From: Methylobacterium sp. 2A
GTDB taxonomy: Bacteria > Pseudomonadota > Alphaproteobacteria > Rhizobiales > Beijerinckiaceae
Assembly (NCBI RefSeq): GCF_009806555.1
Contig: NZ_VUOK01000003.1
Coordinates: forward strand, 594,341 to 658,340
Reading direction: 5' to 3'
Length of the DNA: 64,000 bases
This document shows positions 25,035 through 36,375 of the stretch, in pieces (the stretch's first letter is position 1; the number at the start of each line of letters is the position of its first letter). The position numbers and the translations under genes are program-made. Under the pieces are notes generated by a model, which was not told the origin of the DNA, did no database searches, and was given only the letters and a program-made list of their open reading frames with translations.

Positions 25035-26306
25035 ATGTCCGAGCCCCTGCGCAGTTCTCCGGCCTGGAGCGGCGCCGCGATCGCCGGCGGATTGTTCGGT
25101 CTGGCGGCCGCGCTCGCCGGACACCTCGACCTTCCGCTGATCCTGGCAGGCCTCGGCGCGATCTGCCTCGGCGGCTGGCTCGGTGGCCGCGGCCCGACCA
25201 AATCGCCGCCGCGGCCGGCCGCGACCACGCAGCGCCACGCGGTGGCCGAGGCGCTGCTCGCCCACGTTCCCGACCCGGTCATCCTGGTCGACCGGCGGAC
25301 CCTGGTGGTGGAGGCCAACCCGGCCGCGCGGGCGCTGCTGCCGGCGCTGCACCACGCCCGGCCCCTGTCCTTCGCGCTCCGTGACCCCGAGGTTCTCGAC
25401 GGCATCGAGGCGGTGCTGAGTTCGGGCCTGCCCCGCCGCGTCGCCCTCTCGACCCGGGTGCCGCTGGAGCGGACCTTCGAGGTGCAGATCGGCGCGCTGC
25501 CGATGCCCGATGGATCGGGCTTGAGCGCGCTGCTGTTCCTGCGCGACCTCACCTCGGCAAGGCGCCTGGAGGCGATGCGGGTCGATTTCGTCGCCAATGC
25601 CAGCCATGAACTGCGCACGCCGCTCGCCACCCTGATCGGCTTCATCGAGACCCTGCAGGGACCGGCCCGCGAGGACGCGCAGGCGCGCGAACGCTTCCTC
25701 GAGATCATGCGGGTCCAGGCCCTGCGCATGACGCGGCTGATCGACGACCTGCTGTCGCTCTCGCGGATCGAGCTGCGCGAGCACGTGGCGCCGACCGACG
25801 TGGTCGATCTCGGGGCGCTCGCCCGCCAGATGGTCGATGCCCAGGGGCCCCCCGCCCAGACGCGGGGCGCCACGATCCGGTTCGAGGACGGTGACGGCCC
25901 CTATTGCGTCGCCGGCGATGCCGACGAACTCGTCCGGGTGATCGAGAACCTGATCGAGAACGCCGTGAAGTACGGCGGCGGCCGGATCAGCGTCGGCCTG
26001 ATCCGGGAGGATGATCCCCGGCTCGGCCGCCGGATCGTCCTGTCTGTGGCCGATGACGGGCCGGGCATCGCGCCCGAGCACATCCCGCGGCTGACCGAGC
26101 GCTTCTACCGGATCGATGCCGCGTCGAGCCGGGCGCGCGGCGGCACGGGTCTCGGGCTCGCCATCGTCAAGCACAGCCTGAACCGCCACCGGGGGCGGCT
26201 CACCATCGAGAGCACGGTCGGACAGGGGACCGTCGTGCGGGTCAGCCTGCCGGAATACGGGGCGACCCCCGCGCAGCCGGTGACCGATCAGGCCGGCCCC
26301 GGATAG
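25035..26306 (+). CDS. PhoR-like sensor histidine kinase
   Basis: A 423-residue kinase. In order: two short N-terminal membrane segments (AAIAGGLFGLAAALAG and ILAGLGAICLGGW), a PAS-like domain (ALLAHVPDPVILVDRRTLVV), the H box FVANASHELRTPLATLIGF, the N box ENLIENAVKYGG, and G boxes ADDGPGIAPEH and GTGLGLAIVKHSL. This layout is that of the phosphate-starvation sensor PhoR. No phoB, phoU or pst genes follow; the next gene runs the other way and overlaps its end by 19 bases. So its identity as PhoR rests on domain similarity only. Confidence 0.85.
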   Translation: MSEPLRSSPAWSGAAIAGGLFGLAAALAGHLDLPLILAGLGAICLGGWLGGRGPTKSPPRPAATTQRHAVAEALLAHVPDPVILVDRRTLVVEANPAARALLPALHHARPLSFALRDPEVLDGIEAVLSSGLPRRVALSTRVPLERTFEVQIGALPMPDGSGLSALLFLRDLTSARRLEAMRVDFVANASHELRTPLATLIGFIETLQGPAREDAQARERFLEIMRVQALRMTRLIDDLLSLSRIELREHVAPTDVVDLGALARQMVDAQGPPAQTRGATIRFEDGDGPYCVAGDADELVRVIENLIENAVKYGGGRISVGLIREDDPRLGRRIVLSVADDGPGIAPEHIPRLTERFYRIDAASSRARGGTGLGLAIVKHSLNRHRGRLTIESTVGQGTVVRVSLPEYGATPAQPVTDQAGPG

Positions 26307-26899
26307 GCCCCGATCCCGAGCCAGGCCTCGACGCGCGCGATCCAGTTTCGGATCGCCGGGTATTCCGCGAGGTCGAAGCCGCCCTCATGGGCCATCCGCG
26401 TGTAGGCCACGACGGCCACATCGGCGAGGCTCAGGGTCTCGCCCGCCAGGAAGGCGGAGCGTTCGAGCGTCCCCTCCATCAGCCGCAGGGCATCGGCGCC
26501 GCGCTCGGCGAGCTTCGGGTCGAGGTCATCCGGCGACCGCTTGAGGTAGTGGAGCTGGTAGCGGCGGACCGCGATGTAGGGCTCGTGGCTGTACTGCTCC
26601 CAGAACATCCATTGCAGCATCCGCGCCCGGGCGAAGGAGGCCTGCGGGATCAGCGTGGAGCCCTCCGCGAGGTGGATGATGATGGCGTTCGATTCCGACA
26701 GCACGGCGCCGTCGGGGAAGACCACGATCGGCACCCGCCCGGCGGGGTTGAGCGCCAGGAATTCGGGCCTGCGCGTCCCGCCGCCGGGCACGTCCACGTC
26801 GCGCCACGTCGCCGGGATGCCGAGATGGGCGGCCACCCACTTGACCTTCAGGCAGTTGCCCGAGCCCGGATCACCGTAGATCGTCAGCGGTTCGGCCAT
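26288..26899 (-). CDS. Glutathione S-transferase family protein
   Basis: A 203-residue enzyme with a thioredoxin-like N-terminal domain (LTIYGDPGSGNCLKVKWVAAHLG; then GRVPIVVFPDGAVLSESNAI, the glutathione-binding cis-Pro and Glu-Ser pair) and an all-helical C-terminal domain (ETLSLADVAVVAYTRMAHEGG). It resembles the theta/Ure2-like bacterial class. It is transcribed alone and converges with the kinase gene. Confidence 0.9.
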   Translation of the reverse strand: MAEPLTIYGDPGSGNCLKVKWVAAHLGIPATWRDVDVPGGGTRRPEFLALNPAGRVPIVVFPDGAVLSESNAIIIHLAEGSTLIPQASFARARMLQWMFWEQYSHEPYIAVRRYQLHYLKRSPDDLDPKLAERGADALRLMEGTLERSAFLAGETLSLADVAVVAYTRMAHEGGFDLAEYPAIRNWIARVEAWLGIGAYPGPA

Positions 26900-27022
26900 G
26901 TTTGCCCGCGATTCCAGTGTTCGGGGAAGCTTGGCCGAAGGTGGCCGATCTCACAACATGTGACAGCGGCGCCACGCATACCTGACCCTTGACCACCCCG
27001 AACAATCCCCATCTGAACGATC

Positions 27023-29485
<2,463 letters not shown>

Positions 29486-29492
29486 GGGCGGC

Positions 29493-31334
29493 TCAGTCGC
29501 GCCGGATGCGCCAGACCCGCAGGGCCGGGCCGGCCGGCAGGTCGGTGACCGGGGCGAGCCAGTCCGGGTCCGGCACGGCGCCGCGGGCGAGGTCCGTGGC
29601 GAAGGGCTCGGGTCCGCCCGCCTCGGACCGGTCGAGGGCGGCCGTGCAGAGCAGCAGGTAATCGGCGCCGCGCTCGCGGGCGACCCGCCGCAGCGTCTCC
29701 TCCGATCCCTCCGCGGCCTCGATCGCCGCGCGCATCCCCACGAGATTGCGGTGGTACGGGGCGGCGACCACCGCGTGATGGGTCATCAGCAGCAGGGCCG
29801 GGCCGAGATCGATGCGGCTGAGCACGAGCCCCGGCGGCAGCCGGTCGAGCGCCGCGTAGGCGGCGGGCGCCGTGCAGGTCCGCCAGTTGGACGCGGGCAC
29901 GCTCTGCGCCCCGATGGCGGCCGGGGCTAGGAGGCGGGCCGGCTGAGCGGTCGCGAGAGCCCAGGCCTTGCTCAGCATCGCCATCGCCAGCAGAACCAGC
30001 GCCAGCCGGTGCAGGCCCGATCCCGGCATCCGCAGCGCCACGATGGCGCGATCCAGCGCGACCGCGCCGAGCAGCGGCACGAAGGCCCCGGCGACATACA
30101 TCCCCCGCGCCTGCCCGAGGGTGATCAGCGCGCCGGGAACGATCAGCGCCGCCACCACGACGAAGAAGCGGCGCCGGTCCGGCACCCGCTCGCGGAACGC
30201 CATGGCGACGGCGTAGAGCGCGGCCACCAGGATCGGCATGATGTTGGGCAGTGCGACATCCGGCTCGCCGCGCAGGAACTGCGGGACGCTGCGCATCTCG
30301 TCCACTTGGTCGAGCCAGGCTTGGCGCACGAGGTCGTCCATGCCGGCGAACGGACCGGCGAGGCAGGACGGCGCGATCCGGAGGAAGCCGGCCGCCATCC
30401 CGGCGCCGACGAGGACGGTGAGCGCGCAGCGCCCGGTCCGGCCCAGGCCGCGCCGCTCGGTGAGCAGGGCCGCCCCGCCGATCGCGGCGGCCCCGGCCGC
30501 CAGCAGGAGCCAGGGCAGAGACAGGGCATCGCAGGCCGGAACGCCCCAGAGGGACGGCGCCGTCTGGAGGCCGAACATCAGGAGACTGGCCCCGAACAGC
30601 CCGAGCCCGTAGCCCGCCAGCAGGCCGGCGGCGCGTTCGCCGTGGCGCAGCCAGTCGAAGAGCACGAGGAGGCCCGCCGCCGCGATGACCGGCAGGGTCT
30701 CGAGCCCGATCGCCAGCGACAGGCCGGCGACGGTACCGGCGACGAGCCCGCGCCGCATCCGCCGGGCCGGATCCGCCAGCGCCAGGGCGATCGCCAGCAC
30801 GGCGCAGAGCTGCGCGTTGTGATGGTCGATCCGCCCGAAGCGGAAGACGTTCAGGAACACGGCGGTCTGCGGCGCGACGAACAGAACCAGCAGGGCCGGG
30901 CGCCATCCGAACAGGCGGCGCATCCCGAGGCCGGCCAGCGCCCCGTAGAGGAGGAACAGCAGGGCCGGCCAGAGCGAAGCCGCGGCCGCCTCCGCGGCGG
31001 CTTGCCCGAGGATCGGCGTGAAGGCCAGGATGAGCCCCGCGATCGGCAGATCGATCAGGCGCGACCAGTGCGAGGCGATGCCAGTCGGGGGCAGCATCCG
31101 GTGCTGCACGGCGTCGAACCAGCCCTGGCCGGCGAGCAGGTCGCGCACGCCGACGAGGCGCATCATGTCGTCGGTATCGGGCAGGCGCAGCCCGTCGAAG
31201 ATCGGCGCGAGGCTGCGCGGGTCGTAGAGGCCGGAGAGGGCGATCAGGACCAGCACGATCAGCAGCGTCGGGCTGTCGAAGGGCGAGCGGCCGGCTTGCG
31301 CGCGGCGTGGCGGCGTTCCGACGAGGCTGGTCAT
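29493..31334 (-). CDS. Multi-pass membrane protein, GT-C glycosyltransferase-like
   Basis: A 613-residue protein with about 12-13 hydrophobic helices and a soluble C-terminal domain. The first large loop has LPDTDDMMRLVG and, later, FGRIDHHNAQL. In oligosaccharyltransferase-like GT-C enzymes, acidic pairs in these places bind metal and lipid-linked donor, so transfer of a sugar from a polyprenyl phosphate is a reasonable guess. No closer family is recognised. It converges with copA, leaving 7 bases between, and is followed upstream by small exported proteins. Confidence 0.7.
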   Translation of the reverse strand: MTSLVGTPPRRAQAGRSPFDSPTLLIVLVLIALSGLYDPRSLAPIFDGLRLPDTDDMMRLVGVRDLLAGQGWFDAVQHRMLPPTGIASHWSRLIDLPIAGLILAFTPILGQAAAEAAAASLWPALLFLLYGALAGLGMRRLFGWRPALLVLFVAPQTAVFLNVFRFGRIDHHNAQLCAVLAIALALADPARRMRRGLVAGTVAGLSLAIGLETLPVIAAAGLLVLFDWLRHGERAAGLLAGYGLGLFGASLLMFGLQTAPSLWGVPACDALSLPWLLLAAGAAAIGGAALLTERRGLGRTGRCALTVLVGAGMAAGFLRIAPSCLAGPFAGMDDLVRQAWLDQVDEMRSVPQFLRGEPDVALPNIMPILVAALYAVAMAFRERVPDRRRFFVVVAALIVPGALITLGQARGMYVAGAFVPLLGAVALDRAIVALRMPGSGLHRLALVLLAMAMLSKAWALATAQPARLLAPAAIGAQSVPASNWRTCTAPAAYAALDRLPPGLVLSRIDLGPALLLMTHHAVVAAPYHRNLVGMRAAIEAAEGSEETLRRVARERGADYLLLCTAALDRSEAGGPEPFATDLARGAVPDPDWLAPVTDLPAGPALRVWRIRRD

Positions 31335-31436
31335 TCAGGGATCCCGGGCTCGGCGGCATGGTCGCACCCGGCGCTTACCGGGGTGTGAACCGGCGCGGGC
31401 GTGGTGCCGGCGGGGCTTCGATGCTCACGCGTCTCT

Positions 31437-31934
31437 TCATGGGTAAGCGAACGGCTCCGCTTCTCTTCCTCTCCCCCTCTGCGGGGGAGGGAGAGGCGCG
31501 GTGCCAAGTCTCGAAGCGGATGTCGTCGCCCACACCGGCGAGGCGACCCGCGCCTCGTCGCGCTGCCGGACGAGGACACGCAGAGCGTAAACCTGGTCGC
31601 CCATAGCCAGCAGGCGTGGCCCCACCAACCCACCGCTCTCCCACCGCTCGACGCCCCCGTGGCGGGAGCAGGTTCCGCTGCGGGTGTGGCTGAAGCTCCA
31701 GGTCCCGTCGCGGCATCGGGCCGAGGCCCCCGGTGGCTTGCTACCGTCGCGGGATCTGGCCGGGCCATGGACGTCGCAGCCGTCGCTCCGGCTCTCGTAG
31801 TGCTGGTGGCTGTCCAGCTTCGACTCGTCCGGCTGGAAGCAGGCGCGGGCCAGCGCGGCATCCGGCGCGAAGGCCGACATCCACGCCGCCGACAGGGCCG
31901 CCAGGGCGAGGGCGATCCTGAGATCGAAGCGCAT
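31437..31934 (-). CDS. DUF3761-like small secreted protein
   Basis: A 165-residue protein with a signal peptide (RIALALAALSAAWMSA, cleavage near ALA-RA) and the DUF3761-like core PPGASARCRDGTWSFS, SGTCSRHGGVERW. The last 60 residues run into a GC-rich repeat (31468-31501) and look unrelated to the family, so the natural protein may have gained this tail when the repeat displaced the original stop. Function unknown; it lies 9 bases after another small exported protein on the same strand. Confidence 0.65.
   Translation of the reverse strand: MRFDLRIALALAALSAAWMSAFAPDAALARACFQPDESKLDSHQHYESRSDGCDVHGPARSRDGSKPPGASARCRDGTWSFSHTRSGTCSRHGGVERWESGGLVGPRLLAMGDQVYALRVLVRQRDEARVASPVWATTSASRLGTAPLPPPQRGRGREAEPFAYP
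31468..31501. repeat. Short GC-rich palindromic repeat
   Basis: CCTCTCCCCCTCTGCGGGGG then AGGGAGAGGCGCGG. Same class as at 3745, 37195 and 40194. This copy lies within the 3' part of the DUF3761-like reading frame. Confidence 0.7.
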
Positions 31935-31943
31935 CGCGGCGCC

Positions 31944-32141
31944 TCAGTCCCGGAAGAAGCGGCCGGCGACGGTGTGGCGTCCCCGCCGGTTGGTCGGCCA
32001 TTCGGAGCGCGGATGGCAGTGCCGCGGGTGGCCGTGGCATCCCCGTGCGTTGAGCATGCCCGGCATCGCAGAGACCGGCGCCGCGGGCAGCAGCAGCGGG
32101 GCTGCGAGCGAGATCAGGGACAGCGGCACGGCCCTGCGCAT
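31944..32141 (-). CDS. Small secreted His/Arg-rich protein
   Basis: A 65-residue protein with a signal peptide (LSLISLAAPLLLPAAPVSA) and a 40-residue mature part containing GCHGHPRHCHPRS, a cluster of four His and two Cys within 13 residues. The cluster could bind a metal, but nothing else supports this. The gene lies just upstream of the DUF3761-like gene, so the two probably form one transcript. No family is recognised. Confidence 0.6.
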   Translation of the reverse strand: MRRAVPLSLISLAAPLLLPAAPVSAMPGMLNARGCHGHPRHCHPRSEWPTNRRGRHTVAGRFFRD

Positions 32142-32338
32142 GGGTGCATCCTCAGGTTGAGGATCGCGACCCTACAGCGCCGTCATCATAAGGCGAAGCT
32201 TGTTGAAGTACGTAACGCACTGATTGAAATCTGCGCGCGGCGGCAGGCCTGCTCCCCCAAGCGTGGCCGTTGACGCCGGCTCTGGCCCCGGCTTTGCTGG
32301 TCGCCGTGAGACCTGCAGGCGCCGAGAGTTCCGACCCG

Positions 32339-33511
32339 ATGCCCGTCCTCGAACGGATCCGCGACTTCGCCGACACGATGACGGCGTGGCGGCACGACCT
32401 GCACGCCCATCCCGAGCTGCTCTACGATGTCGAGCGCACCGCCGGGTTCGTGGCCGAAAGGCTCCGGGCGTTCGGCTGCGACGAGGTGGTCGAGGGCATC
32501 GGCCGGACCGGGGTCGTGGGCGTGATCCGCGGCAAGGGCCGCTCGTCCAACCGCGCCATCGGCCTGCGTGCCGACATGGACGCGCTGCCGATCCAGGAGG
32601 TGCGCGATCTACCCTACCGCTCAACCGTGCCGGGCAAGATGCACGCCTGCGGCCATGACGGGCACACGACGATGCTGCTCGGGGCCGCCCGATATCTCGC
32701 CGAGACCCGCGATTTCGATGGCGCCGCCGTGCTGATCTTCCAGCCCGCCGAGGAGGGCGGCGGCGGCGGCGACGCGATGGTCGAGGATGGCTTGATGGAG
32801 CGGTTCGGCATCGAATCGGTCTACGGGATGCACAACATCCCCGGCATGAAGGTCGGCACCTTCGCGATCCGGCCAGGGCCGATCATGGCCTCCACCGACC
32901 GGTTCACCCTCACCATCGAGGGGCGGGGCGGCCACGCGGCCCTGCCGCAGAACGCCGTCGACAGCGTGCTGGTGGCAAGCCACGTGATCATCGCCCTGCA
33001 GAGCATCGTGGCGCGCAACCTCGATCCGCTGCAATCGGCGGTGGTCTCGGTCTGCGCGCTCGATGCCGGCGAGGCCTTCAACGTGCTGCCGCAGACCGTG
33101 ACCATGCGGGGCACGATGCGCACGCTGTCCCAGGCGGTGCGGAGCCAGATCAAGGCGCGCATCGAGACGCTGGTGGCGGAAATTGCGGCGGCCTTCGGCG
33201 CCACCGGGGTGACCGAATTCGGGTCGAGCTACCCGGTCACCGAGAACCACCCGGCCGAGACGGCGTTCATGGCGGACGTCGCGGAGGCGCTGGTGGGCGG
33301 GGAGAACGTCGATCGTACCGTTGCGCCGATGATGACGGCCGAGGACTTCTCCTACATGCTCGGCCGCCGCCCCGGCGCCTACATGTTCATCGGCAACGGC
33401 GACAGTGCCTCGCTCCACCACCCGCATTACGACTTCAACGACGCGGCCGCGCCCTACGGAGCCTCCCTTTGGGCGCGCCTGATCGAGACGGGGCTGCCGC
33501 TGACGGCTTGA
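32339..33511 (+). CDS. M20 family amidohydrolase (hippurate hydrolase/IAA-amino acid hydrolase type)
   Basis: A 390-residue enzyme of the M20D class. Metal ligands are visible in MHACGHDGHTTMLLG and FQPAEEGGGG, with RADMDALPIQE before them and a late His region (TAEDFSYM, SLHHPHYDFND). These hydrolases cleave N-acyl amino acids. ATG 32339 follows a GAGAG stretch and places WRHDLHAHPELLYDVERTA at the usual distance from the N terminus. The chromate transporter gene starts 2 bases after its stop, so they are co-transcribed. Confidence 0.93.
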   Translation: MPVLERIRDFADTMTAWRHDLHAHPELLYDVERTAGFVAERLRAFGCDEVVEGIGRTGVVGVIRGKGRSSNRAIGLRADMDALPIQEVRDLPYRSTVPGKMHACGHDGHTTMLLGAARYLAETRDFDGAAVLIFQPAEEGGGGGDAMVEDGLMERFGIESVYGMHNIPGMKVGTFAIRPGPIMASTDRFTLTIEGRGGHAALPQNAVDSVLVASHVIIALQSIVARNLDPLQSAVVSVCALDAGEAFNVLPQTVTMRGTMRTLSQAVRSQIKARIETLVAEIAAAFGATGVTEFGSSYPVTENHPAETAFMADVAEALVGGENVDRTVAPMMTAEDFSYMLGRRPGAYMFIGNGDSASLHHPHYDFNDAAAPYGASLWARLIETGLPLTA

Positions 33512-33513
33512 GG

Positions 33514-34836
33514 ATGCCGCCGCTCGCCGAAACCGTTCCGGTCTGGGCGCGGGTGGCGGCGCTCTCCTTCGGGGGGCCGGCCGGCCAGATCGCCGTGATG
33601 CACCGGATCCTCGTGGAGGAGCGGCGCTGGGTCTCGGAGCGGCGCTTCCTGCACGGGCTCGGCTTCTGCACGCTGCTGCCCGGCCCGGAGGCGCAGCAAC
33701 TCGCGACCTATATCGGCTGGCTGATGCACGGGCCGGCGGGCGGGCTCGTCGCGGGTGGCCTGTTCGTGCTGCCGGGGCTCGTCGCCCTGATGGGACTGAG
33801 CTGGCTCTACGTGCTGTACGGCCATGTCGACGTGGTCGCCGGCCTGTTCTTCGGCCTGAAGGCGGCGGTGCTCGCGATCGTGCTCCAGGCGCTCTGGCGG
33901 CTCGGCGGCCGGGCGCTCCGCGATCGGACCGACCGGATCGTCGCGCTCGCCGCCTTCGCGGCGCTCTTCCTGCTGGCCGTGCCGTTTCCGCTGGTGGTGA
34001 TCGCGGCGGGGCTGCTGGGGCTTGCGCGCCGCAGACCCGATGCGACTGCCGAGGATGCGGGGACGGACGAGGCCGGCTTCCTCATCGGCGCCGCGATGCT
34101 CCCGCGGGAGCGGGCCGGCGCCGCCTCCTCCCTGCGCATCGGCGCCCTGTGGCTCGCGATCTGGTTGCTGCCCGTGGCGGCGCTTCTGCTCGGGCCCGGT
34201 GTTCCGCCGGTCTTCGGGCAGGTGGCTTTGTTCTTCTCCAAGATGGCGCTGGTGACCTTCGGCGGCGCCTACGCGGCCCTCGCCTACGTGGCGCAGCAGG
34301 CGGTGGAACATTACGGCTGGCTGAAGCCCGGCGAGATGCTCGACGGGCTCGGCCTCGCCGAGACCACGCCCGGCCCGCTGATCATGGTGCTGCAATTCGT
34401 GGGCTTCCTGGCGGGATTCCGGGCGCCCGGGACCCTGCCGCCGCTGCTCGCCGGGACGCTCGCCGGGCTGCTCACCACCTGGGTAACCTTCGTGCCCTGC
34501 TTCCTGTGGATCTTCGCCGGCGCGCCGCTGATCGGGCGCCTGCGCGGCAGCCGGCGGCTGGCGGGGGCGCTCTCGGCGATCACCGCCGCGGTGGCGGGGG
34601 TGATCCTGAACCTCGCGGTCTGGTTCGGGCTGCGGACGCTGTTCCGGCAGGTCGAGACGGTGCCGCTCGGGCCGCTGCACTTCGACTGGCCGGTGCCGGC
34701 GAGCCTCGACCCGGCGGCCCTTGGGCTGACGCTGGCGGCGATCCTCGCCGTGTTCCGCCTGGGTCTCGGCACGCTGCCGACCCTGGCGCTCTGTGCCGGG
34801 GCCGGGGTGGTGCTGCGGCTGGCGGGCTTGGCCTGA
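33514..34836 (+). CDS. chrA: Chromate efflux transporter (CHR family)
   Basis: A 440-residue protein with the duplicated CHR domain: VAALSFGGPAGQIAVMHR and LLPGPEAQQLATYIGW in the first half, MALVTFGGAYAALAYVAQQ and LAETTPGPLIMVLQFVGF in the second. The length suits the long, bidomain class that exports chromate from the cytoplasm. It is transcribed with the M20 hydrolase gene and converges with the aminopeptidase gene. Confidence 0.93.
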   Translation: MPPLAETVPVWARVAALSFGGPAGQIAVMHRILVEERRWVSERRFLHGLGFCTLLPGPEAQQLATYIGWLMHGPAGGLVAGGLFVLPGLVALMGLSWLYVLYGHVDVVAGLFFGLKAAVLAIVLQALWRLGGRALRDRTDRIVALAAFAALFLLAVPFPLVVIAAGLLGLARRRPDATAEDAGTDEAGFLIGAAMLPRERAGAASSLRIGALWLAIWLLPVAALLLGPGVPPVFGQVALFFSKMALVTFGGAYAALAYVAQQAVEHYGWLKPGEMLDGLGLAETTPGPLIMVLQFVGFLAGFRAPGTLPPLLAGTLAGLLTTWVTFVPCFLWIFAGAPLIGRLRGSRRLAGALSAITAAVAGVILNLAVWFGLRTLFRQVETVPLGPLHFDWPVPASLDPAALGLTLAAILAVFRLGLGTLPTLALCAGAGVVLRLAGLA

Positions 34837-34844
34837 CCGTCCCC

Positions 34845-36257
34845 TCAGCGTCCGTAGCGCGCCTTCAGCAGCGCGTAGGTGAGCCGCGAGGTCTGGACCT
34901 CGCCGCCCTCCGGACGCCCCGGCTTGGTCGAGGGATTCCAGCCGTAGAGGTCGAAATGGCCGTGCGCCTTCGTCTTGGACGCGAAGCGGCGCAGGAACAG
35001 CGCCGCGGTGATCGCCCCCGCGAAGGGGCCGCCCGAGACGTTGTTGAGGTCGGCCACCTTGGAGTCGAGCAGGCTCGCGTAGGGGGCGTGGAGCGGCATC
35101 CGCCAGACCGGGTCGGCGGCGTTCCGGCCGGCCTCCGACACGGAGGCCGCCAGACCCTCGTCCTCGGTGAAGAAGGCCGGGAGGTCCGGCCCGAGCGCCA
35201 CCCGGGCGGCGCCGGTCAGCGTCGAGTAGTCGAGGATCAGGTCGGGTGACTCCGCCTCGGCGAGCGCCAGCGCGTCGGCGAGGATCAGCCGGCCCTCCGC
35301 GTCGGTGTTGCCGATCTCGACGCTGAGCCCTGCCCGGCTCGGCAGCACGTCGCCCGGCCGGAAGGCGTTGCCCGAAACCGCGTTCTCCACCGCGGGGATC
35401 AGCACCCGCAGGCGAATCTTGAGCCCGGAACCCATCACCATGTCGGCGGCGGCCAGCGCCGCGGCGGCCCCGCCCATGTCCTTCTTCATCAGCAGCATCG
35501 CGGCGGACGGCTTGATGTCGAGCCCGCCCGTGTCGAAGGCGACGCCCTTGCCCACGAGGGTCACGCGCGGCGCGTTCTCCGGCCCCCAGGTCAGGTCGAT
35601 GAGGCGCGGCGCCCGCGGCGATGCGGCGCCCACCGCGTGGATCAGCGGATACTCTTTCGCAAGCGCATCGCCCTGCGTGACCGCGATCGTCGCGCCGTGG
35701 CGTTCGGCGAGCGACCGGGCGGCGGCCTCGATCTCGGCGGGGCCCATGTCGTTGGCGGGCGTGTTGATCAGGTCGCGGCCGAACGCCACCGCGGCGGCGA
35801 TCCGCTCGACCTCGGCGGCGTCGATGCCGGCCGGCGCCACGAGCCGTGCCTTGGTGCCGTTCCCGGCGCGGTAACGGCCGAAGCGGTAGCTGCCCATCAG
35901 CCAGGCGAGGGCGGCCTCGGCGGGGTCGGGGGCATCCTCCAGGCGGTAGCGGCCCTCCGGCAGCAGCCCCGGCAGCTTGCCGGCGATCAGCCGGTCGTAG
36001 GCCGCCGCCTCTGTGTCGCCGAGGCCGAACAGCACGCGGGCGAGGCCGCCATCGGCGCCGGGCAGGAGGGCGAGGCTCCCCGCCTTCGCTTTGAACCCGA
36101 GTGCCTCCGCGAAACGCCGCTGGTTGGGATCCAGGGCAGCCTGACCATCGCCCCAGGATGCGGCGGTGACGAGCATCACCGGCACGGCAGACGTGTCGCT
36201 GGGCAGGAGACCGGGGGTGATCGGCTGGGTTTCGGGTTGGGTCACGGGCTCGGTCAT
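34845..36257 (-). CDS. Leucyl aminopeptidase family M17
   Basis: A 470-residue cytosolic metallopeptidase. The C-terminal catalytic domain has GKGVAFDTGGLDIKPS, a Lys-Lys-Asp in LLMKKDMGG and the signature NTDAEGRLILADAL, which together hold the two metal ions. It removes N-terminal residues from peptides. The N-terminal domain is diverged. The start at 36257 is 118 bases upstream of the TPR lipoprotein start on the other strand. Confidence 0.92.
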   Translation of the reverse strand: MTEPVTQPETQPITPGLLPSDTSAVPVMLVTAASWGDGQAALDPNQRRFAEALGFKAKAGSLALLPGADGGLARVLFGLGDTEAAAYDRLIAGKLPGLLPEGRYRLEDAPDPAEAALAWLMGSYRFGRYRAGNGTKARLVAPAGIDAAEVERIAAAVAFGRDLINTPANDMGPAEIEAAARSLAERHGATIAVTQGDALAKEYPLIHAVGAASPRAPRLIDLTWGPENAPRVTLVGKGVAFDTGGLDIKPSAAMLLMKKDMGGAAAALAAADMVMGSGLKIRLRVLIPAVENAVSGNAFRPGDVLPSRAGLSVEIGNTDAEGRLILADALALAEAESPDLILDYSTLTGAARVALGPDLPAFFTEDEGLAASVSEAGRNAADPVWRMPLHAPYASLLDSKVADLNNVSGGPFAGAITAALFLRRFASKTKAHGHFDLYGWNPSTKPGRPEGGEVQTSRLTYALLKARYGR

Positions 36258-36375
36258 GTGCCTCTTGCGCGCTGTGCGGCTTAACCGGTGATTAGGGTTA
36301 ACGCTCTATCAATGGCCGGCCGGAGGGGTGAAGCACAGGCCCGGACCCCCGGCCTGCCCGGAGGCGCCGCGTACC

